Assembly (NCBI GenBank): GCA_944323445.1
Contig: CALUSM010000007.1
Coordinates: 1-64,000 of the forward strand
Length of the DNA: 64,000 nt
Direction: 5' to 3'
Origin: an uncultured Bacteroidales bacterium
GTDB lineage: Bacteria > Bacteroidota > Bacteroidia > Bacteroidales > UBA932
The stretch's first letter is position 1. Each line of letters opens with the position of its first letter. The notes beneath the pieces are model-generated. The model had not been told where the DNA came from and did not search any database. It saw only the letters and a list, made by a program, of their open reading frames with translations. This document shows positions 42,821 through 52,148 of the stretch, in pieces. The translations under genes were made by a program, and so were the position numbers.

Positions 42821-44776
42821 TCAGTTACTCAGTTCTATCCACTCCTCCATCGTGCGGTCGAGGGTCCGTTTCAGTTCCAGATATTCCCTGGTCAGCTTGT
42901 CGATGTCGGTATCAGCCGACGGTGCGGCCAGGACCTTCTCCAGCTCCTTCATCTGAGCCTCAAGGTCGGCTATCTTCTTTTCGCAGCTCTCGATGCGCTT
43001 CTGCTTGCGGCGCTGCTCCTTCTGCTCCTGGAAGGAGAGACTGGATGCCGTACGGGGTTTGGGATAGGGTTCTTCCAGCAGAGCTTTCTCCTGCTTCTGC
43101 GGCTTCGGCTCCGGCTGAGAAATACGTTCCAGATCCTGCAGGGTCTCTATCCTGCGCTTCTCGATGAAGTCCCGCACACCTCCGAGGTACTCCTTGACAT
43201 GACCGTCGCGGAACTCGTAGACCTTGTCCACCAGCCCGTCGAGGAAGTCCCTGTCGTGCGATACGATGACCAGTGTGCCGTCGTAGCGCTGGAGGGCCTG
43301 CTTGAGCACGTCCTTGGAGCGGATGTCCATGTGGTTGGTGGGCTCGTCGAGAGCCAGCAGGTTGTAGGGATGAAGTATCAGCTTGGCCATGGCCAGACGG
43401 GAACGCTCGCCTCCGCTGAGTACGGCCACCTTCTTGTCGATGTCCTCTCCTCGGAAGAGGAAGGCACCGAGGATGTCCCGCAGCTTGGTCCGGATATCGC
43501 CCACGGCCACCTTGTCGAGGGTATCGTAGACAGTGTCGTTCTTGTCCAGTACGTCCTCCTGGTTCTGGGCGTAGTAACCCAATGCGACATTGTACCCTAG
43601 GGAGGCCGAGCCGGCTATGGGCCGCAGTTCCCCGGTGATGTATTTCATCATGGTACTCTTTCCCTCGCCGTTGCGCCCGACGAAGGCCACCTTTTCCCCT
43701 CTCTCCACGGTCAGGTCAATATCGGTGAACACCACCTTGGGACTGCCCGAGCCGTCTCTGGGCGGATAGCCTCCGGTGAGGGCCTTGGCCTGGAAGACGA
43801 TCTGGCCGGAGCGGGGGGCGGGCGGGAACTTGACGTGGAGGGCCGAATTGTCCTCGATGTCTATCTCTATGCGCTCGAGCTTGTCGAGCTGCTTGATGCG
43901 GGACTGCACCTGGTTGCTCTTGGTGGGCTTGTAGCGGAAGCGCTCGATGAACTCCTCGGTCTTCTCGATCATCCGCTGCTGGTTCTCGTAGGCGGCCCGC
44001 TGCTGCTCCATCCGCTCGCGGCGCAGCTCCACGTACTTGGAGTACGGAACCTTGTAGTCGTAGATGTGTCCCAGGACGATTTCCACCGTGCGGGTGGTCA
44101 CCCGGTCCAGGAAACGGCGGTCATGGGAGATGAGCACCACTGAGCCCCGGTAGCCGAAGAGGTAGTCCTCGAGCCACTGGATGGACTCGATGTCGAGGTG
44201 GTTGGTAGGCTCGTCCAGCAGGAGGACATCGGGCTTGGTCAGCAGGACCTTGGCAAGCTCCACGCGCATGTTCCAGCCCTGCGAGAAGGTGCTGCGCTGC
44301 CGTCCGAGCTCGCTCTTCTTGAAACCGAGGCCCACCAGGGTCTTCTCGGCCAGCACGGCGGGAGACTCGGACTGGGCCATGGCCAGCTTGTCGTTGAGCT
44401 CGTTGAGTTCCTCTATCAGCCGGTGATAGGCCGGGGACTCGTAGTCTGTCCTCTCGCCCAATTCGCGGCTGATCTCCTCCACCCTCTCACCCATGGTGAA
44501 ATGGTCGGCGAAGACGGACATGGCGGCCTCGATGACCGTGGTGTCCTTGGAGTAACTCATTATCTGGGGCAGATAGCCCACGGTCTGCTCCCTAGGCTTC
44601 ATGATGGAGCCGGAAGTCGGACGCTCCACACCGGCTATGAGCTTGAGTATCGTACTCTTGCCCGCACCGTTCTTGCCCACAAGGGCTATATGCTCCCCGT
44701 CGCTGACGTGGAAGCTGATGTCGTCCAGGAGGGTGAAGCCTCCGAAGGCTACTGTGAGATTATTTATCGATATCAT
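42821..44776 (-). CDS. ABC-F family ATPase (Uup/EttA-type ribosome-associated)
   Basis: The 651-residue protein has two ABC domains without membrane segments. The first has Walker A GKNGAGKST and VLLLDEPTNHLDI; the second has GRNGEGKST, LSGGERSRLAMAKL and LLALDEPTNHMDI. The linker contains the P-site tRNA-interaction helix region (ERMEQQRAAYENQQRMIEKT). A C-terminal coiled coil of about 90 residues (EQKEQRRKQKRIESCEKKIA and on) is like Uup. ABC-F proteins rescue stalled ribosomes. The start overlaps the tatC end by 17 bases. Confidence 0.93.
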   Translation of the reverse strand: MISINNLTVAFGGFTLLDDISFHVSDGEHIALVGKNGAGKSTILKLIAGVERPTSGSIMKPREQTVGYLPQIMSYSKDTTVIEAAMSVFADHFTMGERVEEISRELGERTDYESPAYHRLIEELNELNDKLAMAQSESPAVLAEKTLVGLGFKKSELGRQRSTFSQGWNMRVELAKVLLTKPDVLLLDEPTNHLDIESIQWLEDYLFGYRGSVVLISHDRRFLDRVTTRTVEIVLGHIYDYKVPYSKYVELRRERMEQQRAAYENQQRMIEKTEEFIERFRYKPTKSNQVQSRIKQLDKLERIEIDIEDNSALHVKFPPAPRSGQIVFQAKALTGGYPPRDGSGSPKVVFTDIDLTVERGEKVAFVGRNGEGKSTMMKYITGELRPIAGSASLGYNVALGYYAQNQEDVLDKNDTVYDTLDKVAVGDIRTKLRDILGAFLFRGEDIDKKVAVLSGGERSRLAMAKLILHPYNLLALDEPTNHMDIRSKDVLKQALQRYDGTLVIVSHDRDFLDGLVDKVYEFRDGHVKEYLGGVRDFIEKRRIETLQDLERISQPEPKPQKQEKALLEEPYPKPRTASSLSFQEQKEQRRKQKRIESCEKKIADLEAQMKELEKVLAAPSADTDIDKLTREYLELKRTLDRTMEEWIELSN

Positions 44777-45569
44777 TTCTAACTTCTACTTCTTCTTTCG
44801 GTTTGTCTTTACACAGGGTTATGGATACCTCGTAGAGCAGATACAGGGGCAGGGCGACCACTATCATCGTGAAGGCGTCGCCCGAGGGGGTGATGACGGC
44901 CGATATGGCCAGGGCGGCCACTATCGCGTACTTGCGGAAGCTTCTCAGCATCTGGCGGTTGATGACTCCTATCCGGGAAAGCAGCAGGGCTAAGGCCGGC
45001 AGTTCGAAGACCACGCCCATAATCAGGTTGAGCTTCAGGAACATTCCTATGTACGAGAGCAGCGATATCTGGTTGGCCACCGACTCGCTCACCTGGTAGG
45101 TCCCGAGAAAGCGCAGGGTCAGCGGAAATACCACCACGTAGCCCACCCCCACGCCGATGTAGAACAGCAGGGAGGACAGTCCGAAAGCCGTCTGAGCCGC
45201 CTGCTTCTCCCGGTCATACAGGGCAGGTCTCACGAAGAGCCACACCTGGTAGATCAGAAACGGCAGGGCCACGATAACCGCTAACCAGAAGGAGATGCGC
45301 ACATGGGTGAAGAACTGGGCAGCTAAGTCGATATTGACTAACTCCACCCGGAAAGGCTCTAAAGCCCCGAGTCCGAGCAGTCCCAGCAGCCCGTCCATCC
45401 ACCGGTAGACGAAGAAACCGTCCGTCAGCGGAGCCAGCACCACCCCGTCGAAGACCGTCTCCTTGCACAGGAATAGCGCGACCATCAGGACAATAAGCAC
45501 AGCAAAGCTGCGGAAGATCGCCTTTCGCAGCTCGTCCAGATGTTCCCAAAAGGTCATTTCTCCCGCCAC
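44760..45569 (-). CDS. tatC: Sec-independent translocase subunit TatC
   Basis: TatC recognises twin-arginine signals. The 269-residue protein has six hydrophobic segments. It opens with TFWEHLDELRKAIFRSF, the conserved N-terminal 'HLxELR' region, and contains FVRPALYDREKQAAQ with the conserved Pro and Glu. The real start may be MTFWEH, four codons in. It is encoded with tatA; at least one client, the Tat-signal aldo/keto reductase, lies in this window. A loop after the first TM helix (about residues 35-80) is longer than in E. coli, as in other Bacteroidota. Confidence 0.95.
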   Translation of the reverse strand: MAGEMTFWEHLDELRKAIFRSFAVLIVLMVALFLCKETVFDGVVLAPLTDGFFVYRWMDGLLGLLGLGALEPFRVELVNIDLAAQFFTHVRISFWLAVIVALPFLIYQVWLFVRPALYDREKQAAQTAFGLSSLLFYIGVGVGYVVVFPLTLRFLGTYQVSESVANQISLLSYIGMFLKLNLIMGVVFELPALALLLSRIGVINRQMLRSFRKYAIVAALAISAVITPSGDAFTMIVVALPLYLLYEVSITLCKDKPKEEVEVRNDIDK

Positions 45570-45581
45570 GACACCCCTCTC

Positions 45582-45818
45582 CTACTTCTTCTCCACAGAG
45601 CCGTCCTTATCGGAGGACGCATCCTGTTTCTTGGCGGAGGTATCCACATTCAGATCCTCCTCAATGCCGTTGACCCCCTCCTTGAAGCTCTTGACCCCCT
45701 TACCGAAGCTCTTCATCAGCTCGGGAATCTTCTTCGCCCCGAACAGCAGCAGGACGATGAGCAGCAGCACCAGTATCTCGGTCAGTCCGACGGATCCTAA
45801 AAACAAAAGTGTAAGCAT
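45582..45818 (-). CDS. tatA: Twin-arginine translocase pore subunit TatA/E
   Basis: This 78-residue protein has a single N-terminal hydrophobic helix ([21 protein letters not shown]). The conserved FGxKKIPEL hinge and an amphipathic helix ([16 protein letters not shown]) follow, and the tail is polar. It lies between the thioesterase and tatC genes. No separate TatB is present in this operon, which is usual for Bacteroidota. Confidence 0.94.
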   Translation of the reverse strand: MLTLLFLGSVGLTEILVLLLIVLLLFGAKKIPELMKSFGKGVKSFKEGVNGIEEDLNVDTSAKKQDASSDKDGSVEKK

Positions 45819-45827
45819 ATCTTCTCG

Positions 45828-46268
45828 TTATTGTTTATTTTCTTTTGCAGCAGCCTGTTCCATGTCGGCCTTGCGGAATACTTCCAGCAGGGCGGCGGGT
45901 ATGCGGGTCGGGCGGCGGTTGTCGCTGTGGATGAACCCGAGCACCACCGAGCCGTCGCAGACAAGGTCGCCGTTCTGGTTGTAGATGTCCGTCAGCACCT
46001 CTATCCGCGCCATCGGCTCCTTCTCCACCCGGGAGACCACCCGGAGCACGTCTCCCATCCGGGCCGGCGTGTGATACCTGGCATTTACCGACACCACCGG
46101 CATCATGATTCCGTGCTTCTCCAGTTCCATGATCGGCAGCCCGACATCTATCAGGAACTGATGCCGGCCGCACTCGAAGTAGCGGATGTAGTTGGAGTGA
46201 TGGACTATCCCCATCTGGTCGGTCTCGTAGTAGCGGACCTCTATCTGTGTCTCCGACTGGATGAACAT
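45828..46268 (-). CDS. Acyl-CoA thioesterase, YbgC/FcbJ-type hot-dog fold
   Basis: The 146-residue protein has the 4-hydroxybenzoyl-CoA thioesterase signature: VRYYETDQMGIVHHSNYIRYFECGR, with the catalytic Asp followed by the His pair. The core ends ARIEVLTDIYNQNGDLVCDGSVVLGFI. These enzymes hydrolyse short or aromatic acyl-CoA thioesters in the cytoplasm. It is located between valS and tatA in a conserved-looking operon. The substrate is not predictable. Confidence 0.92.
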   Translation of the reverse strand: MFIQSETQIEVRYYETDQMGIVHHSNYIRYFECGRHQFLIDVGLPIMELEKHGIMMPVVSVNARYHTPARMGDVLRVVSRVEKEPMARIEVLTDIYNQNGDLVCDGSVVLGFIHSDNRRPTRIPAALLEVFRKADMEQAAAKENKQ

Positions 46269-46289
46269 GGCATTGTCTCTCTAAAATAT

Positions 46290-48941
46290 TCAACCTCTGA
46301 GCGCCTCGAGGGTCTTGCGCAGTCCCTCTATCTTGGCGGTCGCATCCGAAAGTTTCTTCCTCTCGTTCTGCACCACAGCCTCAGGAGCGTTCTGCATGAA
46401 CTTCTCATTGGACAGCTTGGCATTCACTCCCTTGAGGAATTTCTCCAGACGCTCGATCTCTGCCTCGGCCTTGGCTATCTCCTCCTGCACGTCGGTCTTG
46501 CCTGCCAGCGGGACGAACATCTCTACCGTACCAACGAGGAAGGAAGCGCCTGCCTCCCTCTCGCCGAAGTCCTCGACGTAGGAAATCTCCCCGACATTGC
46601 CCATACGGCGGACTATGCCGGTCATCTCCTGGGGGAACGCGCCCTTGATGCGCAGGTCCAGAGCCTCTTTCGGGGACAATCCCTTCTTCTGGCGGATGTT
46701 CCTCAGAGCCGCCACGGCCTCGGCAGCAAGGTCAAATGCGGCAATGAAGGCCTCGTCGTACTCTCCGCCCTCGGGCTGACGCTCCAGCATGATGGTCGCA
46801 CCCTCGGGACGCTCAGCCAGGTTGTGCCAGAGTTCCTCGGTGATGAAGGGCATCACGGGATGCAGGAGTTTCAGCAGGGAATCGAAGAATCCGATGGTGG
46901 CGTCGTAGATCTCTCTGTCTATCGGGGCTCCGTAGGCGGGCTTCACTATCTCGAGGTACCAGGCGCAGAAATCATCCCAGAACAGCTTGTACAGGCACAT
47001 CAGGGCATCCGAGATGCGGAACTTGGAGAAATGGTCAGCGACGACGGCTATCTCGCGGTTCAGCTTCTGGGTGAACCACCTGACGGCCAGGGCGGCGTGT
47101 TCGGGAGCCTCCAAGGAGCGGTCCACGCTCCAGCCCTTGACCAGGCGGTAGGCGTTCCATATCTTGTTGCAGAAATTACGGCCCTGCTCCACCTGGGACT
47201 CGTCGAAAAGGATGTCATTGCCGGCAGCTGTGCAGAGCAGCATGCCGATGCGGACTCCGTCAGCGCCGTAGTCATCGATCAGCTTCAGGGGGTCGGGCGA
47301 GTTGCCCAGGGTCTTGGACATCTTGCGGCCCAGCTTGTCGCGGACGATACCGGTAAAGTACACGTTGCGGAAAGGCACCTTGTCCATGAACTCATTGCCC
47401 GCCATGACCATCCTGGCCACCCAGAAGAAGATGATGTCCGGGCCGGTCACAAGGTCGTTGGTCGGGTAATAGTAAGCTAAGTCGGCATTCGGGGCCTTAT
47501 CCGGGCAGCCCGGCTTTGCTGGGTCGAATACCGAGATGGGCCAGAGCCATGACGAGAACCATGTATCCAGTACGTCCTCGTCGCGCCTGAGGTCGGCGGC
47601 TGTAACCGAGGGGTCGAGCTGCTGAGCGGCCTTCAGGGCCTCTTCGGGAGTCGCCTCGACCACGTAGCGGCCGTCGGGCAGGTAGTATGCGGGTATCTGC
47701 TGTCCCCACCACAGCTGGCGGGAGATGCACCAGTCGCGGGTGTTCTCCATCCAGTGACGGTAGGTATTGCGGTATTTGTCCGGAATGAGTTTAATCTCAC
47801 CGTTCTCCACGCGGACCAGGGCTGCCTTGGAAAGTTCCTCCATCCTGATGAACCACTGCATCGAGAGCTTGGGCTCGATGACTGCGTCGGTTCTCTCGGA
47901 GTGTCCCACAGGCGAGAGGTAGTCCTCCTCCTTCTCGAGCTGTCCGGCCTCGGCCAGCATTTTCACGATCTTCTTGCGGGCCTCGAAGCGGTCCTCCCCG
48001 ACGAGAATCACGGCCTTCTCGTTGAGCCTTCCGTGGTCGTCGATGATGTCGAGCACCGGAAGGTTGTGGCGCAGGCCTATCTCGTAGTCGTTCACGTCAT
48101 GGGCCGGGGTTACCTTCAGGCAGCCGGTACCGAAGTCCATGGTTACGTAGGAGTCCTCGATGATGGGTATCTCGCGGTTGATCAGGGGAATCAGTATCTT
48201 CTTGCCGCGCAGGTGGTGATACCTCGGGTCCTCGGGGTTGATGCAGACTGCGGCGTCGGCCATGATGGTCTCGGGACGGGTGGTGGCGATGACGATGTAG
48301 TCGTCAGTGGAGTTGCCGGCTCCGTCGGAGACCTTGTAGCGCAGATAGTAGAGCTTGGACTTGGTCTCCTTGTGGATCACCTCGTCATCGCTCACGGCGG
48401 TCAGGGCCTGGGGATCCCAGTTGACCATCCTCACGCCGCGGTAGATATAGCCTTTCTTGTAGAAATATACGAAAGTATTGATAACCGCCTCGCTCAGGGC
48501 AGGATCCATGGTGAACCTGGTGCGGTCCCAGTCGCAGGAGGCTCCGAGCTTCTTGAGCTGCTCGAGGATGATGCCGCCGTGCTTCTCCTTCCACTCCCAG
48601 GCGTGTTTCATGAACTCCTCCCGGGTCAGGGACGACTTGTCGATGCCCTGCTCCTTGAGCTTGGCGACCACCTTGGCCTCGGTGGCTATCGATGCGTGGT
48701 CGGTACCGGGCACCCAGCAGGCGTTCTTGCCCTGCATACGGGCGCGGCGCACGAGCACGTCCTGTATAGTATTGTTGAGCATGTGGCCCATGTGCAGCAC
48801 TCCCGTCACATTGGGGGGCGGAATGACCACGGTATACGGCTCCCGGCTGTCGGGTTCAGAATGGAAAAACTTGTTTTTCAACCAGTAAGAATACCACTTC
48901 TCCTCTACATCGGAGGGATTGTACTTCGCTGACAATTCCAT
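46290..48941 (-). CDS. valS: Valyl-tRNA synthetase
   Basis: The 883-residue class I synthetase has the HIGH motif as [11 protein letters not shown] and KMSKS as [10 protein letters not shown]. It has the CP1 editing domain with [10 protein letters not shown] and [12 protein letters not shown], an anticodon-binding domain, and the ValRS-specific C-terminal coiled coil ([20 protein letters not shown]). It is the first gene of a six-gene operon continuing to rlmB. A TATATTTG -7 box lies at 48969-48962 (minus), giving a leader near 14 bases. Confidence 0.98.
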   Translation of the reverse strand: MELSAKYNPSDVEEKWYSYWLKNKFFHSEPDSREPYTVVIPPPNVTGVLHMGHMLNNTIQDVLVRRARMQGKNACWVPGTDHASIATEAKVVAKLKEQGIDKSSLTREEFMKHAWEWKEKHGGIILEQLKKLGASCDWDRTRFTMDPALSEAVINTFVYFYKKGYIYRGVRMVNWDPQALTAVSDDEVIHKETKSKLYYLRYKVSDGAGNSTDDYIVIATTRPETIMADAAVCINPEDPRYHHLRGKKILIPLINREIPIIEDSYVTMDFGTGCLKVTPAHDVNDYEIGLRHNLPVLDIIDDHGRLNEKAVILVGEDRFEARKKIVKMLAEAGQLEKEEDYLSPVGHSERTDAVIEPKLSMQWFIRMEELSKAALVRVENGEIKLIPDKYRNTYRHWMENTRDWCISRQLWWGQQIPAYYLPDGRYVVEATPEEALKAAQQLDPSVTAADLRRDEDVLDTWFSSWLWPISVFDPAKPGCPDKAPNADLAYYYPTNDLVTGPDIIFFWVARMVMAGNEFMDKVPFRNVYFTGIVRDKLGRKMSKTLGNSPDPLKLIDDYGADGVRIGMLLCTAAGNDILFDESQVEQGRNFCNKIWNAYRLVKGWSVDRSLEAPEHAALAVRWFTQKLNREIAVVADHFSKFRISDALMCLYKLFWDDFCAWYLEIVKPAYGAPIDREIYDATIGFFDSLLKLLHPVMPFITEELWHNLAERPEGATIMLERQPEGGEYDEAFIAAFDLAAEAVAALRNIRQKKGLSPKEALDLRIKGAFPQEMTGIVRRMGNVGEISYVEDFGEREAGASFLVGTVEMFVPLAGKTDVQEEIAKAEAEIERLEKFLKGVNAKLSNEKFMQNAPEAVVQNERKKLSDATAKIEGLRKTLEALRG

Positions 48942-48961
48942 ATTTCTTTCAAATTAACCCG

Positions 48962-48989
48962 CAAATATAATTCTTTTTATGTAGATTTG
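48962..48989. promoter_or_regulatory. Back-to-back promoter boxes of valS and the DUF3467 operon
   Basis: TATATTTG (48969-48962, minus) serves valS and TAGATTTG (48982-48989, plus) serves the gene at 49021. Only 12 bases separate the two boxes, so the -33 regions must overlap the opposite promoter. No good TTTG is found for either. Confidence 0.55.
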
Positions 48990-49020
48990 CGGGACGTTTA
49001 ACCACTAATTATTACAGAAT

Positions 49021-49347
49021 ATGGACAATCAGCCCCAGAAGAAAGAAATAGGCATCGAAATCACCAAGGAGACCGCTGCCGGCAACTATTCCAACCTAGC
49101 CCTCATCACCCACTCCAACAGCGAGTTCATCTTCGACTTCGCCCGCGTCCTGCCGGGATATCCCAAGGCACAGGTAGTAAGCCGCGTCATCATGACCCCC
49201 GAGCATGCCAAGAGACTCCTGCTCGCCCTCAAGGACAATATCGGCAAATACGAAGCCCAGAACGGCGAAATCCGGCTCGGTACTCCCGGCCTGCCCAAGA
49301 ATACCATCCCCTTCGGATTCAACCCCAACAACACTCCGGAGGCCTAG
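49021..49347 (+). CDS. DUF3467 family protein
   Basis: The 108-residue protein matches DUF3467: ITKETAAGNYSNLALITHSNSEF, then IFDFARVLPG and VVSRVIMTPEHAKRLLLALKDNIGKYE. The family is widespread in Bacteroidota and some other phyla. It is small, cytoplasmic and without known function. It heads a four-gene operon, three bases ahead of the next gene. Confidence 0.92.
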   Translation: MDNQPQKKEIGIEITKETAAGNYSNLALITHSNSEFIFDFARVLPGYPKAQVVSRVIMTPEHAKRLLLALKDNIGKYEAQNGEIRLGTPGLPKNTIPFGFNPNNTPEA

Positions 49348-49350
49348 CCG

Positions 49351-50175
49351 ATGAAACCGGACATAGCTTTCGCAGGTGCCGGGAACGTGGCCTTCCGTTT
49401 CGCTCTTGCCATGCAGGAGAAGGGGTACAATATCAGCGCTGTCTACAGCCGCACCGCCAAGAGCCGCGACCGGCTGATAAAGGCTCTCAGGGCCAACGGC
49501 TCTGGCACTCAGGCGGCGGAGAGCCTGCAGGAGCTCAGAACGGCATCCCTAGTGGTCATCGCCGTCACGGACGATGCCATCGAAGAGGTGACCGCAGCCC
49601 TCGCCGAGGCTTTCTCTCCCTTCAGGGACAATACTCTCCCGACCGTAGTCCACACCTCCGGAGCCACACCCCTCTCCGTCCTGCAGCCCCTCGCCGAGCT
49701 GGGCTGCTCCTGCGGAGTGCTGTATCCCCTGATGACCCTCAACCGCAACAAGAACGTGGAGTTCCGCGACGTACCCCTCCTCCTGGAGGCATCCTCCAAT
49801 GAGCTCAGGTCCGTCCTCGACCGGATTGCCGACGACCTCGGCGGAGAGCACTACTTCTACTCATCCGAGGACCGGCTGAAAATGCATGTTGCCGCGGTAT
49901 TCACCACCAATTTCGTCAACTACCTCCTCGGCCTGGCCTTCCCCATAGTCCAGCACGACCATCCGCTGCTGATACCCTGCACGATAGAGGCTGTGCGAAA
50001 CGCATACCTGCATACCCCCGCCACCACTCTCACAGGCCCGGCCCGCAGAGGGGACATGGATACAATCCACAAGCACCTGGACCTGCTGCACCGCATGGGA
50101 CTGACCGAGCAGGAGGAGATATACCGGCTGTTCACCGAAAAAATTCTGAAAAAATTCCATCCAGAAGACAAATAG
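49351..50175 (+). CDS. Rossmann-like / DUF2520 domain oxidoreductase-like protein
   Basis: The 274-residue protein begins with a nucleotide-binding strand and loop (IAFAGAGNVAFRFALAMQEKG), and VVIAVTDDAIEEV follows. A C-terminal helical DUF2520 domain lies from about residue 130 (GVLYPLMTLNRNKNVEF onward to HLDLLHRMGL). It resembles F420-dependent or ketopantoate-reductase-like dehydrogenases, but no substrate is known. It is encoded between DUF3467 and the KdsC-like gene with gaps of three bases on both sides, so it is cotranslated with them. Confidence 0.9.
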   Translation: MKPDIAFAGAGNVAFRFALAMQEKGYNISAVYSRTAKSRDRLIKALRANGSGTQAAESLQELRTASLVVIAVTDDAIEEVTAALAEAFSPFRDNTLPTVVHTSGATPLSVLQPLAELGCSCGVLYPLMTLNRNKNVEFRDVPLLLEASSNELRSVLDRIADDLGGEHYFYSSEDRLKMHVAAVFTTNFVNYLLGLAFPIVQHDHPLLIPCTIEAVRNAYLHTPATTLTGPARRGDMDTIHKHLDLLHRMGLTEQEEIYRLFTEKILKKFHPEDK

Positions 50176-50178
50176 AAT

Positions 50179-50721
50179 ATGCCCAACTACAATTATAAAG
50201 TCAACCTCCACCGCATCCGGGCCTTTGCATTCGATGTGGACGGGGTGTTCACCGACGGCTCGATCCTGTCCACGGCGGACGGGGACCTGCTGAGGACCTT
50301 CGACTCCAAGGACGGATTTGCGGTGAGGATGTGCACGATGAAAGGCTATCCCGTCGCCATCATCACCGGAGGGGTCTCTCAGAGCATCGTCCATCGCTTC
50401 AAGGGACTTGGTGTCAAGGAAGAGGACATCTACCAGAAATCTCGGGACAAGGTGCCCGACTTCATGGACTTCTGCACCCGCTACGGCCTTCAGCCGGAGG
50501 AGGTGGCCTTTGCCGGGGATGACATCCCCGACATTCCGGTGCTGAAAGTAGCCGGACTGTCCGCCGCTCCCGCCGATGCAGTGCCGGAGGTCAAGGACGT
50601 GTGCGACTATGTCTCCCTGCGGCCGGGCGGCAGGGCCTTTGCCCGCGACCTCATCGAGCAGGTGCTGAAAGTGCACGAGGACTGGTATCTGGACACAGAG
50701 GTATTTGCCAAAACTTTTTAA
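50179..50721 (+). CDS. HAD-family phosphatase, KdsC-like
   Basis: The 180-residue HAD protein has motif I FAFDVDGVFTDGSIL, motif II IITGGVSQSI and motif IV FAGDDIPDIPVL. It has no cap domain, which is the layout of 3-deoxy-D-manno-octulosonate 8-phosphate phosphatase. KdsC hydrolyses KDO-8-P for lipopolysaccharide core synthesis. The gene order DUF2520-KdsC-Maf is common in Bacteroidota. It could also act on related sugar acids. Confidence 0.88.
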   Translation: MPNYNYKVNLHRIRAFAFDVDGVFTDGSILSTADGDLLRTFDSKDGFAVRMCTMKGYPVAIITGGVSQSIVHRFKGLGVKEEDIYQKSRDKVPDFMDFCTRYGLQPEEVAFAGDDIPDIPVLKVAGLSAAPADAVPEVKDVCDYVSLRPGGRAFARDLIEQVLKVHEDWYLDTEVFAKTF

Positions 50722-50733
50722 CCGCAACTAGCC

Positions 50734-51351
50734 ATGCTGCTCCAAGAAGCCCTCAGAGGCCGCCGCATAGTCCTCGGCTCAGCCTCCCCCCGCCGCAGGG
50801 AACTCCTGGCCGGACTAGGCCTGGAATTTACCGTAGAGGCCACCCCCGGCGCACCCGAAACATATTCCCCTGATTTACAACCCGAGGAGATACCTTCGGT
50901 CCTGGCCGTCTCGAAGTCCGAAGCATTCCACCGCCCCCTGGAGCCGGACGAAATACTGATCACCGCCGACACCGTCGTCATCTGCGGGGAGGACATCCTC
51001 GGCAAGCCCGCCGGAGAGGAGGACGCCGCGAGGATGCTCCGCGAACTCTCCGGCCGCACCCACCGCGTGGTAACCGGGGTCTGCCTACGCGACACTGAGC
51101 GGCGCCAGGTATTTTCCTGCACCTCCGAAGTGGAGTTTAAGCCCCTGACCGATGAGGAAATCGCCTACTACATCGACCGTTACCGCCCCTTCGACAAGGC
51201 CGGCAGCTACGGCATCCAGGAGTGGATCGGCTACATAGGAATAACCTCCATACGGGGCTCCTACTTCAATATCGTAGGACTCCCAGTACAGAGGCTGTAC
51301 ACCGCTCTGAGCGAATTTATCAACTCAAAATCTGAAGCTCAAGCCAAGTAG
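50734..51351 (+). CDS. maf: Maf-family nucleoside triphosphate pyrophosphatase
   Basis: The 205-residue protein has the Maf opening IVLGSASPRRRELLAGLGL, the central ITADTVVICGEDILGKPAG with metal-binding Asp, and the C-terminal DKAGSYGIQEWIGYIGITSI then GSYFNIVGLP. Maf proteins hydrolyse dTTP/UTP or modified pyrimidine triphosphates and affect septation. It ends the operon that begins with DUF3467; what follows is a non-coding and decayed region. Confidence 0.94.
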   Translation: MLLQEALRGRRIVLGSASPRRRELLAGLGLEFTVEATPGAPETYSPDLQPEEIPSVLAVSKSEAFHRPLEPDEILITADTVVICGEDILGKPAGEEDAARMLRELSGRTHRVVTGVCLRDTERRQVFSCTSEVEFKPLTDEEIAYYIDRYRPFDKAGSYGIQEWIGYIGITSIRGSYFNIVGLPVQRLYTALSEFINSKSEAQAK

Positions 51352-51490
51352 AACATTCAAAGGACGGATGGTACAGTATTGTACAAAAGACTGCAGCTGT
51401 ACATTCCGTCATACCCTATCTTCATCCACCGCATAGGATTGCCGGTATAGGCCAGAACAGCATTTCCAGAATAATACTGGTAGTAAATCC

Positions 51491-51739
51491 GTTAAAATTT
51501 TTACCACTTGTATTTGTGCTGCCTGCTTTTTGGCCGGTACAAGTATCTTTGCCATCTACTCATGCGGGACTCCCGAAGAAGTCAATGCTGAATGCGCACT
51601 CTTCAATATAGACGAAGGTGCCTGATACACTTGCAAGGATGGTTCTAAGGCGTGTAATATTTCGACCGCCAGCGGTCCTGTCCACTGTCAAGGAAATTTG
51701 ACTGTAGAGGTTATTTCACCCGCAGTTATCACTGGATAA
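51491..51739 (+). pseudogene. Remnant of an NVEALA-like secreted peptide gene
   Basis: In one frame the sequence reads VKIFTTCICAACFLAGTSIF, a signal-peptide-like start with GTT where ATG would be expected. It continues with SCGTPEEVNAECALFNIDEG and a stop (51623-51625). The same frame then continues with YTCKDGSKACNISTASG and PVHCQGN to a second stop at 51737-51739. The leader plus VNAECAL followed by a Cys-containing tail resembles Bacteroidales NVEALA peptides. Absence of a start codon and the internal stop mark it as decayed. The family assignment is tentative. The 51352-51490 stretch before it shows nothing I can name. Confidence 0.45.
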
Positions 51740-51816
51740 AGTACTTAGTACCCTTTTGACGATCTAGCCCATCCGACACCGTATCTGGTATACGGCGCAT
51801 CGGATGAATAATTCCT

Positions 51817-52148
51817 GTCAGGCCTGTTATTCAGACACAGAGATACACTGGTCTCTTTCGACGTGATAAAACAAAGAATAGCTGTCACCGATGTAGGACC
51901 CGCTACGGCAAACCCCTGTTATTATACTCCCGAAATCAAGAATATAAACTTCTCTTCCCAATTCTTCATACCGTTCAGAAACAGGCATCTATGCCTTAAC
52001 CCGGACTGCTTTCCGGAGGCTGAGCATGAATTCAGAAAAGAAGGAAAACTATTACTTCATGTGCGGAGACAATATGCTGCACTCAACAGACAGCCGACAA
52101 TGGGGATTCGTTCCTGAATCACTTCTGATTGCAAGAGCTTTCAGTTGA
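51817..52148 (+). pseudogene. Remnant of an S26 signal peptidase gene
   Basis: The last part reads YYFMCGDNMLHSTDSRQWGF then VPESLLIARAFS and stop (52146-52148), a clear match to the C-terminal signature of type I signal peptidases (YFMMGDNxxxSxDSRxWGFVP). The preceding 200 bases, in a different frame, contain RDTLVSFDVIKQR and FFIPFRNRHLCLNPDCF, similar to upstream parts of the Bacteroidales S26 group. The frame changes near 52050 and the catalytic Ser/Lys region is missing, so it is inactive. It overlaps the end of the convergent hydrolase gene by eight bases. Confidence 0.75.

Noticed and set aside
45831-47480. A 549-codon open frame opposite the thioesterase and valS genes
   Set aside because: It is the complement of strongly conserved proteins; its composition is typical of antisense frames in GC-rich DNA.
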